This document shows, piece after piece, positions 33,646 through 44,496 of a stretch of DNA of 64,000 nucleotides (its first letter is position 1; every line of letters begins with the position of its first letter). The stretch lies in the NCBI GenBank assembly GCA_036723735.1, contig DAIMGT010000006.1:1-64000 (forward strand), in the 5' to 3' direction. The notes under the pieces were generated by a model. It ran no database searches and was not told the DNA's origin. It was given only the letters and a program-made list of their open reading frames with translations. The stretch is from UBA4656 sp002405525. GTDB lineage: Bacteria > Pseudomonadota > Gammaproteobacteria > Xanthomonadales > Ahniellaceae. The translations under genes were made by a program, and so were the position numbers.

Positions 33646-34895
33646 CGGTCGATCTCCCCAAAGACGATGTCCAGCGTGCCGATCACCGCGACCACGTCCG
33701 GCAGCATGTGACCACGGACGACCTCGTCGATCGCGGACAGGTGGGAGAACCCGGGCGCGCGGAGCTTTACCCGGAACGGTTTGTTGGCGCCGTCGCTGAC
33801 GATGTACGCGCCGAATTCTCCCTTGGGTGCCTCCACCGCGGCGTAGGTCTCGCCTTCGGGCGTCACGTAGCCTTCGGTGAACAGCTTGAAGTGGTGGATC
33901 AGCGCTTCCATGTCGTCCTTCATCTCCTCGCGCGACGGCGGGGCGACCTTGAAGTTGCGCGCCATCACTGGCCCCGGGTTGCCTCGCAGCCACTGCACGC
34001 ATTGACGGATGATGCTGTTGGACTGGCGCATCTCCTCCACCCGCACGAGATAGCGGTCGTAGCAGTCGCCGTTGGTGCCGACGGGAACGTCGAAGTCGAC
34101 ATCGGCGTACTTCGCATAGGGCTGCTTCTTGCGCAGATCCCAAGCGATGCCGGACCCGCGCAGCATCGGGCCGCTCATCCCCCAGGCCAGGGCCATCTCG
34201 GGAGACACCACGCCGATGCCGACGGTGCGCTGCTTCCAGATCCGGTTGTCGGTCAGCAGGGTTTCGTATTCGTCGATCTTGGACGGAAAATCGGCGGTGA
34301 ATGCGTCGAGGAAGTCCAGCATCGAGCCTTCGCGCCAAGCGTTCATGCGCGCAAGCTCGGCGCCCCTGCGCCAGGAATGCTCCTTGTACTTCGGCATCCG
34401 GTCGGGCAGGTCGCGGTACACGCCGCCGGGACGGTAGTAGGTCGCGTGCAATCGCGCGCCTGAAGCGGCCTCGTAGCAGTCCATCAGTTCCTCGCGCTCG
34501 CGGAACGCATAAAGGAACAGGGTCATGGCGCCGAGGTCGAGCGCATTGGAACCCAGCCACATCAGGTGGTTGAGTATGCGCGTGACTTCGTCGAACAGCG
34601 TACGGATGTACTGCGCGCGCAGCGGCGGCTCGACGCCGAGCAATTGCTCGATCGCGCGGACGTAGGCGTGCTCGTTGCACATCATCGACACGTAGTCGAG
34701 CCTGTCCATGTAGCCGATCGACTGGTTGTAGGGCTTCGACTCGGCCAGCTTCTCGGTGCCACGGTGCAGCAGCCCGATGTGCGGATCGGCACGCACGATG
34801 GTTTCGCCATCCAGCTCCAATACGAGGCGCAGCACGCCGTGCGCGGCCGGGTGCTGGGGCCCGAAGTTCATCGTGTAATTGCGGATTTCCTGCAT
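33642..34895 (-). CDS. nuoD: NADH-quinone oxidoreductase subunit D
   Basis: 417-residue 49-kDa-type subunit lining the quinone-binding cavity. NFGPQHPAAHGVLRLVLELDGE (the quinone-site His in HPAAHG), HRGTEKLAESKPYNQSIGYMDRLDYVSMMCNEHAY and the C-terminus with GELGAYI-like segment (KGEFGAYIVSDG) and DVVAVIGTLDIVFGEIDR are diagnostic. Separate from nuoC, unlike the E. coli fusion. Begins 5 bp after the nuoC stop. Confidence 0.97.
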   Translation of the reverse strand: MQEIRNYTMNFGPQHPAAHGVLRLVLELDGETIVRADPHIGLLHRGTEKLAESKPYNQSIGYMDRLDYVSMMCNEHAYVRAIEQLLGVEPPLRAQYIRTLFDEVTRILNHLMWLGSNALDLGAMTLFLYAFREREELMDCYEAASGARLHATYYRPGGVYRDLPDRMPKYKEHSWRRGAELARMNAWREGSMLDFLDAFTADFPSKIDEYETLLTDNRIWKQRTVGIGVVSPEMALAWGMSGPMLRGSGIAWDLRKKQPYAKYADVDFDVPVGTNGDCYDRYLVRVEEMRQSNSIIRQCVQWLRGNPGPVMARNFKVAPPSREEMKDDMEALIHHFKLFTEGYVTPEGETYAAVEAPKGEFGAYIVSDGANKPFRVKLRAPGFSHLSAIDEVVRGHMLPDVVAVIGTLDIVFGEIDR

Positions 34896-34900
34896 GGCGA

Positions 34901-35614
34901 TCAGCTCTGGGCCTGCGTCTCGGCGCGCCCCTGCTCGTAGCGCGAGTCGTGGCGGACCACCCGCGGAACCAGCACGCGGGGCTCGATCGAGACCGGCTCG
35001 TAGACCACCCGTGCCTTGACCACGTCGTAGCGGACCTCGACATTACCGATCAGGGGGAAGTCCTTGCGGAACGGGTGCCCCACGAATCCGTAGTCGGTGA
35101 GCAGGCGTCGCAGATCGGGATGCCCCTCGAAGACAATGCCGAACAGGTCGAAGGCTTCGCGCTCGAACCAGTTGGCGGCCGGCCACACGTCGACCAGCGA
35201 AGGCACGGCGGGAAGCGCCTCGTCGGGCGCGAAGCAGCGCAGGCGCAGGCGCCGGTTGTGTGACTGCGAGAGCAGGTGGACCACCACCGCGAATCGCCTC
35301 TCGCCACCGGCAGCGGGCCTCTCTCCGCGCTTGAAACGGCCCGGCCCCTGCCCTTCGACCCCGCGGCTGAAGCCCTGGCTGGAGACGTCGGTGGTGTCCC
35401 ACTCCACCTCGCCGTAGCCGAGATAGTCGACGCCGCAAAGATCGACCAATTGCTCGAAGCGGAAGTCGCGTTCGTCGCGCATCGCCCGCGACACCTCGAC
35501 CAGGCACTCCGGCGCGACCTCGACAGTGACTTGGCCCAGCGGAGCGGACACGCGGACGCGATCCCCGAAGCGTGCTGCAACGCGCTCGGGCAGGGTGGCT
35601 CTCGGCTCGCTCAT
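34901..35614 (-). CDS. nuoC: NADH-quinone oxidoreductase subunit C
   Basis: 237-residue 30-kDa-type subunit of the peripheral arm. The signature EREAFDLFGIVFEGHPDLRRLLTDYGFVGHPFRKDFPL is intact. A hydrophilic insertion of about 30 residues (about 82-112, WDTTDVSSQGFSRGVEGQG onward) interrupts the domain after DYLGYGEVE; I recall similar insertions in Xanthomonadales NuoC. Start ATG 35614. It lies 8 bp after nuoB. Confidence 0.95.
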   Translation of the reverse strand: MSEPRATLPERVAARFGDRVRVSAPLGQVTVEVAPECLVEVSRAMRDERDFRFEQLVDLCGVDYLGYGEVEWDTTDVSSQGFSRGVEGQGPGRFKRGERPAAGGERRFAVVVHLLSQSHNRRLRLRCFAPDEALPAVPSLVDVWPAANWFEREAFDLFGIVFEGHPDLRRLLTDYGFVGHPFRKDFPLIGNVEVRYDVVKARVVYEPVSIEPRVLVPRVVRHDSRYEQGRAETQAQS

Positions 35615-35622
35615 CGGACTCC

Positions 35623-36155
<533 letters not shown>

Positions 36156-36165
<10 letters not shown>

Positions 36166-36515
36166 TCGAGCGCTCCCTTCTTCCACTCGTAGGCGAATCC
36201 GACCACCAGAATGCCGAGGAACAGCGCCATTGCCACGATCGCGGGCGCGCCGATCTCGTCGAACGCCAGCGCCCAAGGAAACAGGAACGCGATTTCAAGG
36301 TCGAAGATGATGAACAGGATCGCCACGAGGTAATAGCGCACATCGAATTTCATGCGCGCATCTTCGAAAGCTTCGAAACCGCACTCGTAGGGAGATAGCT
36401 TTTCAGCGCTTCCGCGGCGCGGCCCGAGGAGGCCGCCGAGCGCGAGCAACATGGTCCCGAGGACGGTCGACACCAATAGGAAGAGCAGGATCGGCAGGTA
36501 GTCGGACAGGAACAT
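36156..36515 (-). CDS. nuoA: NADH-quinone oxidoreductase subunit A
   Basis: 119-residue membrane subunit with three transmembrane helices. YECGFEAFEDARMKFDVRYYLVAILFIIFDLEIAFLFPWAL is the unmistakable family core, including the E/D residues at the quinone junction. First gene of the nuoA-N operon. AGGAGGAG lies about 13 bases before the ATG, a little far, with GAGG closer. No terminator separates it from the upstream tRNA-Leu, so it may be read from that promoter or from one in the 100-bp leader. Confidence 0.95.
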
Positions 36516-36578
36516 CGGCGCCTCGCGTCTCCTCCTGATCGGACCCGGCGCCGTCGGGCCCGGCGGCCGGCCAACCCG

Positions 36579-36609
36579 CGCATGGCGAGCCTTGCGGCCG
36601 CGCCATGCG
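36579..36609 (-). other. 9-bp stem-loop in the nuoA leader
   Basis: Perfect inverted repeat CGCATGGCG (36579-36587) / CGCCATGCG (36601-36609) with a 13-nt loop, 10 bp after the tRNA-Leu CCA end and about 64 bp before nuoA. There is no U-run, so it is more likely an RNA-processing or leader structure than a terminator. Confidence 0.5.
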
Positions 36610-36618
36610 ATGCTGCAT

Positions 36619-36704
36619 TGGTGCCCAGGAGAGGACTCGAACCTCCACGGCTTGTGGCCGCTACCACCTCAAGGTAGTGCGTCTACCAATTCCGCCACCT
36701 GGGC
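36619..36704 (-). tRNA. tRNA-Leu (anticodon GAG)
   Basis: 86-nt class II tRNA with encoded CCA. Acceptor GCCCAGG pairs with CCTGGGC, the anticodon loop TTGAGGT (stem CTACC/GGTAG) gives GAG, a long variable arm GCGGCCACAAGCCGT is present as in Leu tRNAs, and the T-loop is GGTTCGAGTCC. Position after secG matches E. coli leuU. Confidence 0.97.
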
Positions 36705-36719
36705 GTGGAAAACTCTCGA

Positions 36720-36747
36720 ATTCTAACCGCTGCCGTCCTTCTGTGCA
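36720..36747 (-). promoter_or_regulatory. Probable promoter of tRNA-Leu(GAG)
   Basis: On the minus strand TGCACA (36742-36747), 16-bp spacer, TAGAAT (36720-36725). The -10 box overlaps the secG stop codon. Start would be about 9 bp before the mature tRNA. May also feed nuoA. Confidence 0.55.
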
Positions 36748-37169
36748 GCCTCCGGCGGCGATTCCGGCGTCGCAGGAGCTTCGCCGTCGCCAGCGGGCAC
36801 CGCCGCGTCGGCCGGCGTCGGAACGGCAGGCACGTCGCTGGCCGCGGCGGGCGACGACGGGGCGGGAACATCACTGGCCGGGGCTTCCATCGCGCCCATC
36901 ACGCCAAGGTCCCCGGCGGGCGCGGTCGAGGCGACCCGATGGGTCACGAACATGCCGATCCCGAGACTGAGCGCGAAGAACGCGATCGCCAGCCACTTCG
37001 TCGACTTGCTGAGAAAGTTGCCGGCACCGCGGGCGCCGAACACCGTGGCCGACGCCCCGGCACCGAAGCCTGAACCGGCTTGAGCGCCGGCACCGCGCTG
37101 CATGAGGATCAGCACGACCATCGCGATGGCCACGCACACGTAAACGACGTTGAGGATGGTCAGGGTCAT
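36723..37169 (-). CDS. secG: Preprotein translocase subunit SecG
   Basis: 148-residue inner-membrane accessory subunit of SecYEG. Two transmembrane segments: about residues 1-22 (LTILNVVYVCVAIAMVVLILMQ) and 53-72 (WLAIAFFALSLGIGMFVTH region), with the conserved loop MQRGAGAQAGSGFGAGASATVFGARGAGNFLSKSTK between them. The tail from about residue 80 is Ala/Pro-rich, low complexity and longer than in E. coli, a common feature in this group. Starts 3 bp after the tpiA stop. Confidence 0.95.
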   Translation of the reverse strand: MTLTILNVVYVCVAIAMVVLILMQRGAGAQAGSGFGAGASATVFGARGAGNFLSKSTKWLAIAFFALSLGIGMFVTHRVASTAPAGDLGVMGAMEAPASDVPAPSSPAAASDVPAVPTPADAAVPAGDGEAPATPESPPEAAQKDGSG

Positions 37170-37172
37170 GAT

Positions 37173-37922
37173 TCAGTCCGTGCGCCGCGCTGAAGCCGCG
37201 ATGGCGAGGAAGTCCGACGCCACCAAGGAGGCGCCGCCGACCAGCCCGCCGTCGATGTCCGGCTGCGAGAACAGTTCCGCCGCGTTCGAGGGCTTCACGC
37301 TGCCGCCGTACAGGATCGGCAGCGAGCGCGCGACTATAGCATCGAGCGCGGCCACTTTGCCACGCAGGAAGGCATGCGCGGCCTGTGCCTGCGCGCTGGT
37401 CGCGGTCCGTCCGGTGCCGATCGCCCAAACCGGCTCGTAGGCCAGCACGGCGCCGTGCAGCGCCGCGACACCGGTGGCGAGCACCGCGTCGAGCTGGCGG
37501 CCGACCACGCTCTCGGTGATGCCGGCCTCGCGCTCGGCCAGGGTCTCGCCGACGCACAGGATCGGCGCCAGGCCGGCCGCCTGCGCGGCGGCGAACTTGG
37601 CAGCCACCAGCGCGTCCGTTTCCGCGTGGTATTGCCGGCGTTCCGAGTGACCGACGATGGCGAACCGCGCGCCGCAGTCGGCCAGCATCGGGGCTGCGAC
37701 TTCGCCGGTGTACGCGCCCTGCAGCTGCGCGCTGACGTCCTGCGCGCCGACCTCGACCCGGCCAGCCGCGGCGTCGGCCACGATGCCGAGGTACGGGAAC
37801 GGCGGCGCGAGGACGACCCGCACGCCCGCGGGCGCGTCGGCGGCGATCGTCGCGGCGAGTTCGCGCGCCATCTGCCGCGAGCCGTGCATCTTCCAGTTGC
37901 CGGCGACGATCCGCTCGCGCAT
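37173..37922 (-). CDS. tpiA: Triosephosphate isomerase
   Basis: 249-residue glycolytic TIM barrel interconverting dihydroxyacetone phosphate and glyceraldehyde-3-phosphate. Catalytic residues are all present: Asn9 and Lys11 in VAGNWKMHG, His92 in IVGHSERR, Glu163 in AYEPVWAIGTG. The phosphate-binding LYGGSVKPSNA and GGLVGGASL close the barrel. ATG 37922 is preceded by GGAGGA, so the longer upstream reading is rejected. Forms a unit with secG. Confidence 0.97.
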   Translation of the reverse strand: MRERIVAGNWKMHGSRQMARELAATIAADAPAGVRVVLAPPFPYLGIVADAAAGRVEVGAQDVSAQLQGAYTGEVAAPMLADCGARFAIVGHSERRQYHAETDALVAAKFAAAQAAGLAPILCVGETLAEREAGITESVVGRQLDAVLATGVAALHGAVLAYEPVWAIGTGRTATSAQAQAAHAFLRGKVAALDAIVARSLPILYGGSVKPSNAAELFSQPDIDGGLVGGASLVASDFLAIAASARRTD

Positions 37923-38026
37923 GGCCTGATCCTCCGCGAATAAATCGCGCGCAGGATATCGGGGCGACGCATGGCGGTCCATGTCGCCCGTAGAATCAGC
38001 CCCACCCTCCCTCCTCGCGAGCGCGC

Positions 38027-38854
38027 ATGGACCATCCGCATCCGAATCGCCCGTGGGCCCTCGTGACCGGCGCCTCTGCCGGCCTCGGCGCCGAGTTCGC
38101 GCGCCAGCTGGCGGCCCGCGGCCACTCGCTGGTGCTGGTGGCGCGCCGCGAGGACCGACTGCAGGCGCTAGCGCGCGAGCTGCGCGAACGGCACGGCGCG
38201 GCCTCGCTGGTCGTGGCGCTGGACCTGTCCGGCCCCGCTGCCGGCGCCGCGCTGTTCGCGCGCACGGAGGCGGCGGGCATCGTCGTGGACTACCTCGTCA
38301 ACAACGCGGGCTATGGCCTGCCCGGCACCCTGACCCACCAGCCGTGGGAAGCGCATCGCGCCTTCATCGAGGTGATGGTCGCGGGACCGGTGGACCTGTG
38401 CTGGCGCTACCTGCCCGGGATGCGCGAGCGCCGCCGCGGGCACGTCGTGAACGTCGCCTCGCTGGCCGGTCTCGTGCCGGCCTCGGCCGGCCATACCCTG
38501 TACGGCGCCAGCAAGGCCTGGCTGATCAAGTTCTCCCAGTCGCTGGCGCTGGAGAACGCACCGCTGGGCGTCAAGGTCTGCGCGCTGTGCCCCGGCTTCA
38601 CCTATTCGGAGTTCCACGACGTCAACGGCGCCCGCGCCATCGTGTCGAAGATGCCCAAGTACATGTGGATGGACGCCGCCCCGGTGGTCGCCGCCGGCAT
38701 CGCGGCGGTCGAGCGCGGAGAAGTGGTCTGCGTGCCGGGCCGCGTGAACCGCTTCATCAAGTTCCTGATCAAGCACCTGCCCGACGGCATGGCCCTGCGC
38801 ATGACCGCGAAGCGCTCGAAGGAATTCCGCGTGCAGGACGGCGCCGCGGGCTGA
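38027..38854 (+). CDS. Short-chain dehydrogenase/reductase
   Basis: 275-residue classical SDR. The cofactor loop TGASAGLG (residues 14-21) is followed by NNAGYG (92-97) and the catalytic Ser145, Tyr159 and Lys163 (YGASK). Arg residues after strand 2 (VARREDR) suggest NADP(H) preference. The C-terminal part (KFLIKHLPDGMALRM) resembles bacterial SDRs similar to 17-beta-hydroxysteroid/3-ketosphinganine types, but substrate is unknown. It is on the plus strand inside a minus-strand gene row, divergent from tpiA and convergent with the oxygenase gene. Confidence 0.9.
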   Translation: MDHPHPNRPWALVTGASAGLGAEFARQLAARGHSLVLVARREDRLQALARELRERHGAASLVVALDLSGPAAGAALFARTEAAGIVVDYLVNNAGYGLPGTLTHQPWEAHRAFIEVMVAGPVDLCWRYLPGMRERRRGHVVNVASLAGLVPASAGHTLYGASKAWLIKFSQSLALENAPLGVKVCALCPGFTYSEFHDVNGARAIVSKMPKYMWMDAAPVVAAGIAAVERGEVVCVPGRVNRFIKFLIKHLPDGMALRMTAKRSKEFRVQDGAAG

Positions 38855-38861
38855 ACGCCAC

Positions 38862-38878
38862 CCCGCGGCCGACGCGGG
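38862..38878. terminator. Possible bidirectional hairpin between convergent genes
   Basis: CCCGCG-GCCGA-CGCGGG in the 33-bp gap between the converging SDR and oxygenase genes. Short stem, no T-run on either strand. Confidence 0.3.
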
Positions 38879-38887
38879 CGCTTGCCC

Positions 38888-39829
38888 TCAGACCAGCCGG
38901 ATCTCGCGCAGGCGTTCCATCAGGTATCCGTGGGCGGTGATCGGCTGCGGGTAGCGGCTGGGGTTGTCGGCGCTCACGCAGCACGGCAGCACGTCGATCA
39001 GGAAGTCGGGGTTCGGGTGCAGGAAGTACGGCACCGAATAGCGCGGCTGGCGCGCGAGGTCGCCTGGCGGGTTGACCACGCGGTGGGTGGTCGAGGGATA
39101 CACGTGATTGGTCAACCGCTGCAGCATGTCGCCGATATTGACCACGATGGTGTCGCCGTCGGCGGTGAACGGCACCCATTCGCCCTGCCGCGAGAGCACC
39201 TCGAGGCCGGCTGCGCTCGCACCCACCAGGAGGGTGATGAAGTTGATGTCCTCATGCGCGCCGGCGCGCACGTTGGGCACTTCAGGTGCGGTGATCGGCG
39301 GGTAGTGGATCGGGCGCAGGATCGAGTTGCCCTGCTCGACCTTGTCCTCGAAGTACGCCTCCGGCAGGTCGATATGCAGGGCCAGTGCGCGCAGCACGCG
39401 CCGGCCCAGCGCGTCCAGCGCCTCGTACAGACCGTAGCCGAAGCGGCGGAAGCCGGGCACCTCGTCCGGCCACAGGTTCGGCGGCATCACGTCCGCGTGC
39501 CGTGAGCCGCGATCGATCTCGCGACCGATGTGCCAAAACTCCTTCAGGTCCGGATAGCGCGAATCCTTGGCCGTTTCGACGCCGAACGGCGTGTAGCCGC
39601 GCGCGCCGCCGCCGCCCTTGAGGTGATACTTCAACTTGACCTCGGTCGGCAGCGCGAAGAACTCGCGGAACGCCTCGTAGGACCCGCCGACCAGGGCCGC
39701 CGGGATGCCATGCCCGCGGATTCCGCAGAAGCCCCACTCGCGGTAGGCACTGCCGATCTGCTCGACGAACGCGCGCCGGTCGCTGTCGAAGCGGCGGATG
39801 TCGAGGGTAGGTATCCTGGACTGGCTCAT
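38888..39829 (-). CDS. 2-oxoglutarate/Fe(II) oxygenase, isopenicillin N synthase family
   Basis: 313-residue non-heme iron oxygenase of the isopenicillin N synthase/flavonol synthase fold. The N-terminal DIOX_N part (IPTLDIRRFDSDRRAFVEQIGSAYREWGF) precedes the catalytic core. Iron ligands His192, Asp194 (AHEDINFITLL) and His249 (STTHRVV) and the 2-oxoglutarate-anchoring Arg263-x-Ser265 (PRYSVPYF) are all visible. Start ATG 39829. Related bacterial proteins are usually uncharacterised; this is not evidence for beta-lactam synthesis. It sits between glmM and tpiA, where E. coli has no such gene. Confidence 0.9.
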   Translation of the reverse strand: MSQSRIPTLDIRRFDSDRRAFVEQIGSAYREWGFCGIRGHGIPAALVGGSYEAFREFFALPTEVKLKYHLKGGGGARGYTPFGVETAKDSRYPDLKEFWHIGREIDRGSRHADVMPPNLWPDEVPGFRRFGYGLYEALDALGRRVLRALALHIDLPEAYFEDKVEQGNSILRPIHYPPITAPEVPNVRAGAHEDINFITLLVGASAAGLEVLSRQGEWVPFTADGDTIVVNIGDMLQRLTNHVYPSTTHRVVNPPGDLARQPRYSVPYFLHPNPDFLIDVLPCCVSADNPSRYPQPITAHGYLMERLREIRLV

Positions 39830-39956
39830 GGCGTCGGTCGGCTTTCGGCGTGTGCCACCCATTCTAGGCGGCCGCCGCGCCTGGCTCCATGCCCGGGGCG
39901 GCGCGGCGCGCCGCCGCCGACTGCCGGCGCGGGGCGCCAAGCATCTTGGCCGCCGC

Positions 39957-41312
39957 TCACGGCGGCTCCGAGTTCGCTGCCGCGCTCACCGCCGCGGCCA
40001 GCCTGCCGAGCACCGCGTCGACCAGCATCGAATCGTCCGCCTCGACGGTGAGCCGGATCACGGGTTCGGTGCCGGACGCGCGCAACACGAGGCGACCGCG
40101 GCCGGCAAGCGACTGCTCGGCCTCGGCGCGGGCACGCTCGACCAACGCATGTGCCATCGGGCTGCTGCCCGCCGCCACGCGCACGTTGACGGTCTTCTGC
40201 GGCAGCCGCGACCAGCCGCCGGCGAGCCTATCGAGGCCCTCGCACCGCCGCACCAGGACCTCCAGCACCTGCAGCGCGCAGACCAGCGCGTCGCCGGTGC
40301 TGGCGCGGTCGAGGCAAAGTACGTGGCCGGAAGCCTCGCCGCCGAGCACCCCGCCCTGCCCGACGAGCATCTGGTGCACGAATCGGTCGCCGACCGCGGC
40401 GCGCCGGAACGCGATGCCGCGCCGCGTCAGCGACTGCTCGAGCCCATAGTTGCTCATCAGAGTGCCGACCACCGGGCCGCGCAGGCGCCCGGTCGCCTGC
40501 CAGTCGCATGCCAGCAGGTGCAGGATGTCGTCACCGTCGACCAGCGCGCCCGATCGGTCCGCCAACACCAGCCGGTCACCGTCGCCGTCGAACGCGATAC
40601 CGAGATCGGCGCCGCGCGCGAGCACCTCGCGGCACATCGCCTGCGGGTGGGTGGAGCCACAGTCGAGGTTGATGTTGAGGCCGTCCGGCGCGACCGCCAG
40701 CGGCAGCACGACCGCGCCGAGGTCGGTCAGCAGGCGCGGCGCGAGCTGGTAATTCGCACCATGGGCGCAGTCGACGACGACCCGCAAGCCCGTCAGCGAC
40801 AATTCGGGCGGCACTGTGGCGCGGCAGAACCCGAGGTAGCGCTCCGCAGCGTCGGCCATGCGGCGCGCCTTGCCGAGCCGCTCGGGCTTGACGGTGGCGA
40901 ATGGCGCGTCGATCGCCGACTCGATCGCTCGCTCGAGTTCGTCCGAAAGCTTCTCGCCTTGTGCGGAAAAGAACTTGATGCCGTTGTCGAAATGCGGGTT
41001 GTGCGAAGCACTGATCACGATGCCGGCGCTGGCGCCGGCCTGCCGGGTCAACATCGCAACTGCAGGGGTCGGCATCGGCCCCAGCAAACGGACATCGGCT
41101 CCGGCGGCGATCAGGCCCGCCTCCAGCGCGCTCTCGAACATGTAGCCGGAGCGCCGGGTGTCCTTGCCGATCAGGATCGAGCCGTCACCACCGGCCGCGA
41201 CAAGCACCTCTCCGGCGGCGCGCCCGAGCCGCAGCACGAAGTCCGCGCTGATCGGCCACACCCCGACCGTGCCACGGATGCCATCGGTACCAAAATACCT
41301 GCGATCGCCCAT
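39957..41312 (-). CDS. glmM: Phosphoglucosamine mutase
   Basis: 451-residue phosphohexomutase converting glucosamine-6-P to glucosamine-1-P for UDP-GlcNAc, peptidoglycan and LPS. RRYFGTDGIRG at the start, the phosphoserine loop IVISASHNPHFDNGIKFF (Ser103), the metal loop FDGDGDRLVL and the sugar-binding GGEASGH are all intact, ending with the phosphate-binding RASGTEPVIRLTVEA. ATG 41312 preceded by GGGGAA; upstream codons in frame are shadow. Lies downstream of folP as in E. coli. Confidence 0.97.
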   Translation of the reverse strand: MGDRRYFGTDGIRGTVGVWPISADFVLRLGRAAGEVLVAAGGDGSILIGKDTRRSGYMFESALEAGLIAAGADVRLLGPMPTPAVAMLTRQAGASAGIVISASHNPHFDNGIKFFSAQGEKLSDELERAIESAIDAPFATVKPERLGKARRMADAAERYLGFCRATVPPELSLTGLRVVVDCAHGANYQLAPRLLTDLGAVVLPLAVAPDGLNINLDCGSTHPQAMCREVLARGADLGIAFDGDGDRLVLADRSGALVDGDDILHLLACDWQATGRLRGPVVGTLMSNYGLEQSLTRRGIAFRRAAVGDRFVHQMLVGQGGVLGGEASGHVLCLDRASTGDALVCALQVLEVLVRRCEGLDRLAGGWSRLPQKTVNVRVAAGSSPMAHALVERARAEAEQSLAGRGRLVLRASGTEPVIRLTVEADDSMLVDAVLGRLAAAVSAAANSEPP

Positions 41313-41421
41313 GCGATTCCCCGTGCGCCGGCCGGCCATGATGCCAAGGCGCGCCCGACAGGACCAGCGCTGGCCCCGCGCCGCTGTTCGGACGTCGGTT
41401 CCCCAACGACCCGCAGGGTGC

Positions 41422-42342
41422 TCAGTCCTCCGCCAGCAGGCGCACACGACGTGCGGCGTCGGGATCGGCCAGCCGCGCCTCCCGCACCGGGACTCCGGAC
41501 GCCACCGCCTGCCATACGGCGAGCGCATCGCGGGTCGCCGCCACGTCGTGCACGCGCACGATCGCGGCTCCCTTCTGCACCGCGAGCAGGGCCGCCGCCA
41601 CCGATCCGTGCAGTCGCTCGCGCGGCGCGTCACGCCCGGTAATCGCGCCGATCATCGCCTTGCGCGACAATCCGGCCAGCACCGGCACGCCCAGCGTGGC
41701 GAAGCGATCCATACCGCGCAGCAGGTCGAGGTTGTGCGCGAGCGTCTTGCCGAAACCGAAGCCCGGATCGACGATCAGCCGCGCCCTGTCGATGCCGGCG
41801 AACTGGCAGGCGAGGATGCGGTCGGCGAGGAAGCGGTGCACGTCTGCGACCACGTCGTCGTAGTGCGGATCCTGCTGCATGGTTCGCGGCTCGCCCCGCA
41901 TGTGCATCAGCACGGCGGCCGCGCCGGCTTCGGCGACGGCGTCCAGTGCGCCATCGGCGCGCAGCGCCAGCACATCGTTGACCATCGAAGCGCCAGCGGC
42001 CAGCGCAGCGCGCATCACACTCGGCTTGGCGGTATCGATCGACACCGGCACCCCGGCCCGCGCGGCCAGCGCTTCGACCACCGGCAGCACGCGGCGCAGT
42101 TCCTCACTCTCATCGACCGGACCGGCACCGGGGCGGGTTGATTCGCCGCCGACGTCCAGCAGATCGGCGCCCTGTTCCACCAGCCGCAGCGCGTGATCGA
42201 CCGCGGCCTGCGCCGAATCGAAGGACCCACCGTCGCTGAACGAGTCCGGCGTGACGTTGACCACGCCCATGATGCTCGGGCGGTCAAGGACCAGGGTCGC
42301 GCCACCCTTCAGGAGCAGCGTGCGATGGACGGTGTCGAACAT
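41422..42342 (-). CDS. folP: Dihydropteroate synthase
   Basis: 306-residue TIM-barrel enzyme of folate synthesis joining dihydropterin pyrophosphate and p-aminobenzoate. Signatures are IMGVVNVTPDSFSDGG (PABA/pyrophosphate loop), GADLLDVGGESTRPGA, VSIDTAKPSVM, IVDPGFGFGKTLAHN and GLSRKAMIG. ATG 42342 begins MFDTVHRTLLLKGG with GGGGAC upstream. Complete despite lying next to an assembly gap. Reads from ftsH side toward glmM. Confidence 0.96.
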   Translation of the reverse strand: MFDTVHRTLLLKGGATLVLDRPSIMGVVNVTPDSFSDGGSFDSAQAAVDHALRLVEQGADLLDVGGESTRPGAGPVDESEELRRVLPVVEALAARAGVPVSIDTAKPSVMRAALAAGASMVNDVLALRADGALDAVAEAGAAAVLMHMRGEPRTMQQDPHYDDVVADVHRFLADRILACQFAGIDRARLIVDPGFGFGKTLAHNLDLLRGMDRFATLGVPVLAGLSRKAMIGAITGRDAPRERLHGSVAAALLAVQKGAAIVRVHDVAATRDALAVWQAVASGVPVREARLADPDAARRVRLLAED

Positions 42343-42366
42343 AAGAATCGGGTCCCCGGGAAGCAC

Positions 42367-42388
42367 GAAGCCCTCGGGCGAGGGCTTC
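42367..42388 (-). terminator. Hairpin between ftsH and folP
   Basis: Perfect 9-bp stem GAAGCCCTC-GGGC-GAGGGCTTC in the 75-bp gap between the ftsH stop and folP start. No T-run on the minus strand, so at most a partial terminator or mRNA-stabilising structure. Confidence 0.45.
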
Positions 42389-42417
42389 GCGGGCGGCAAC
42401 GCGCGGCGCGCAGCGCT

Positions 42418-44475
<2,058 letters not shown>

Positions 44476-44496
44476 CGAACCGTTCCTGTCTTCGGA

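Noticed and set aside
38888..39829. Beta-lactam biosynthesis from the isopenicillin N synthase-like gene
   Set aside because: The fold family is broad, and no ACV synthetase or other pathway gene is nearby; only a generic 2OG-Fe(II) oxygenase is supported.
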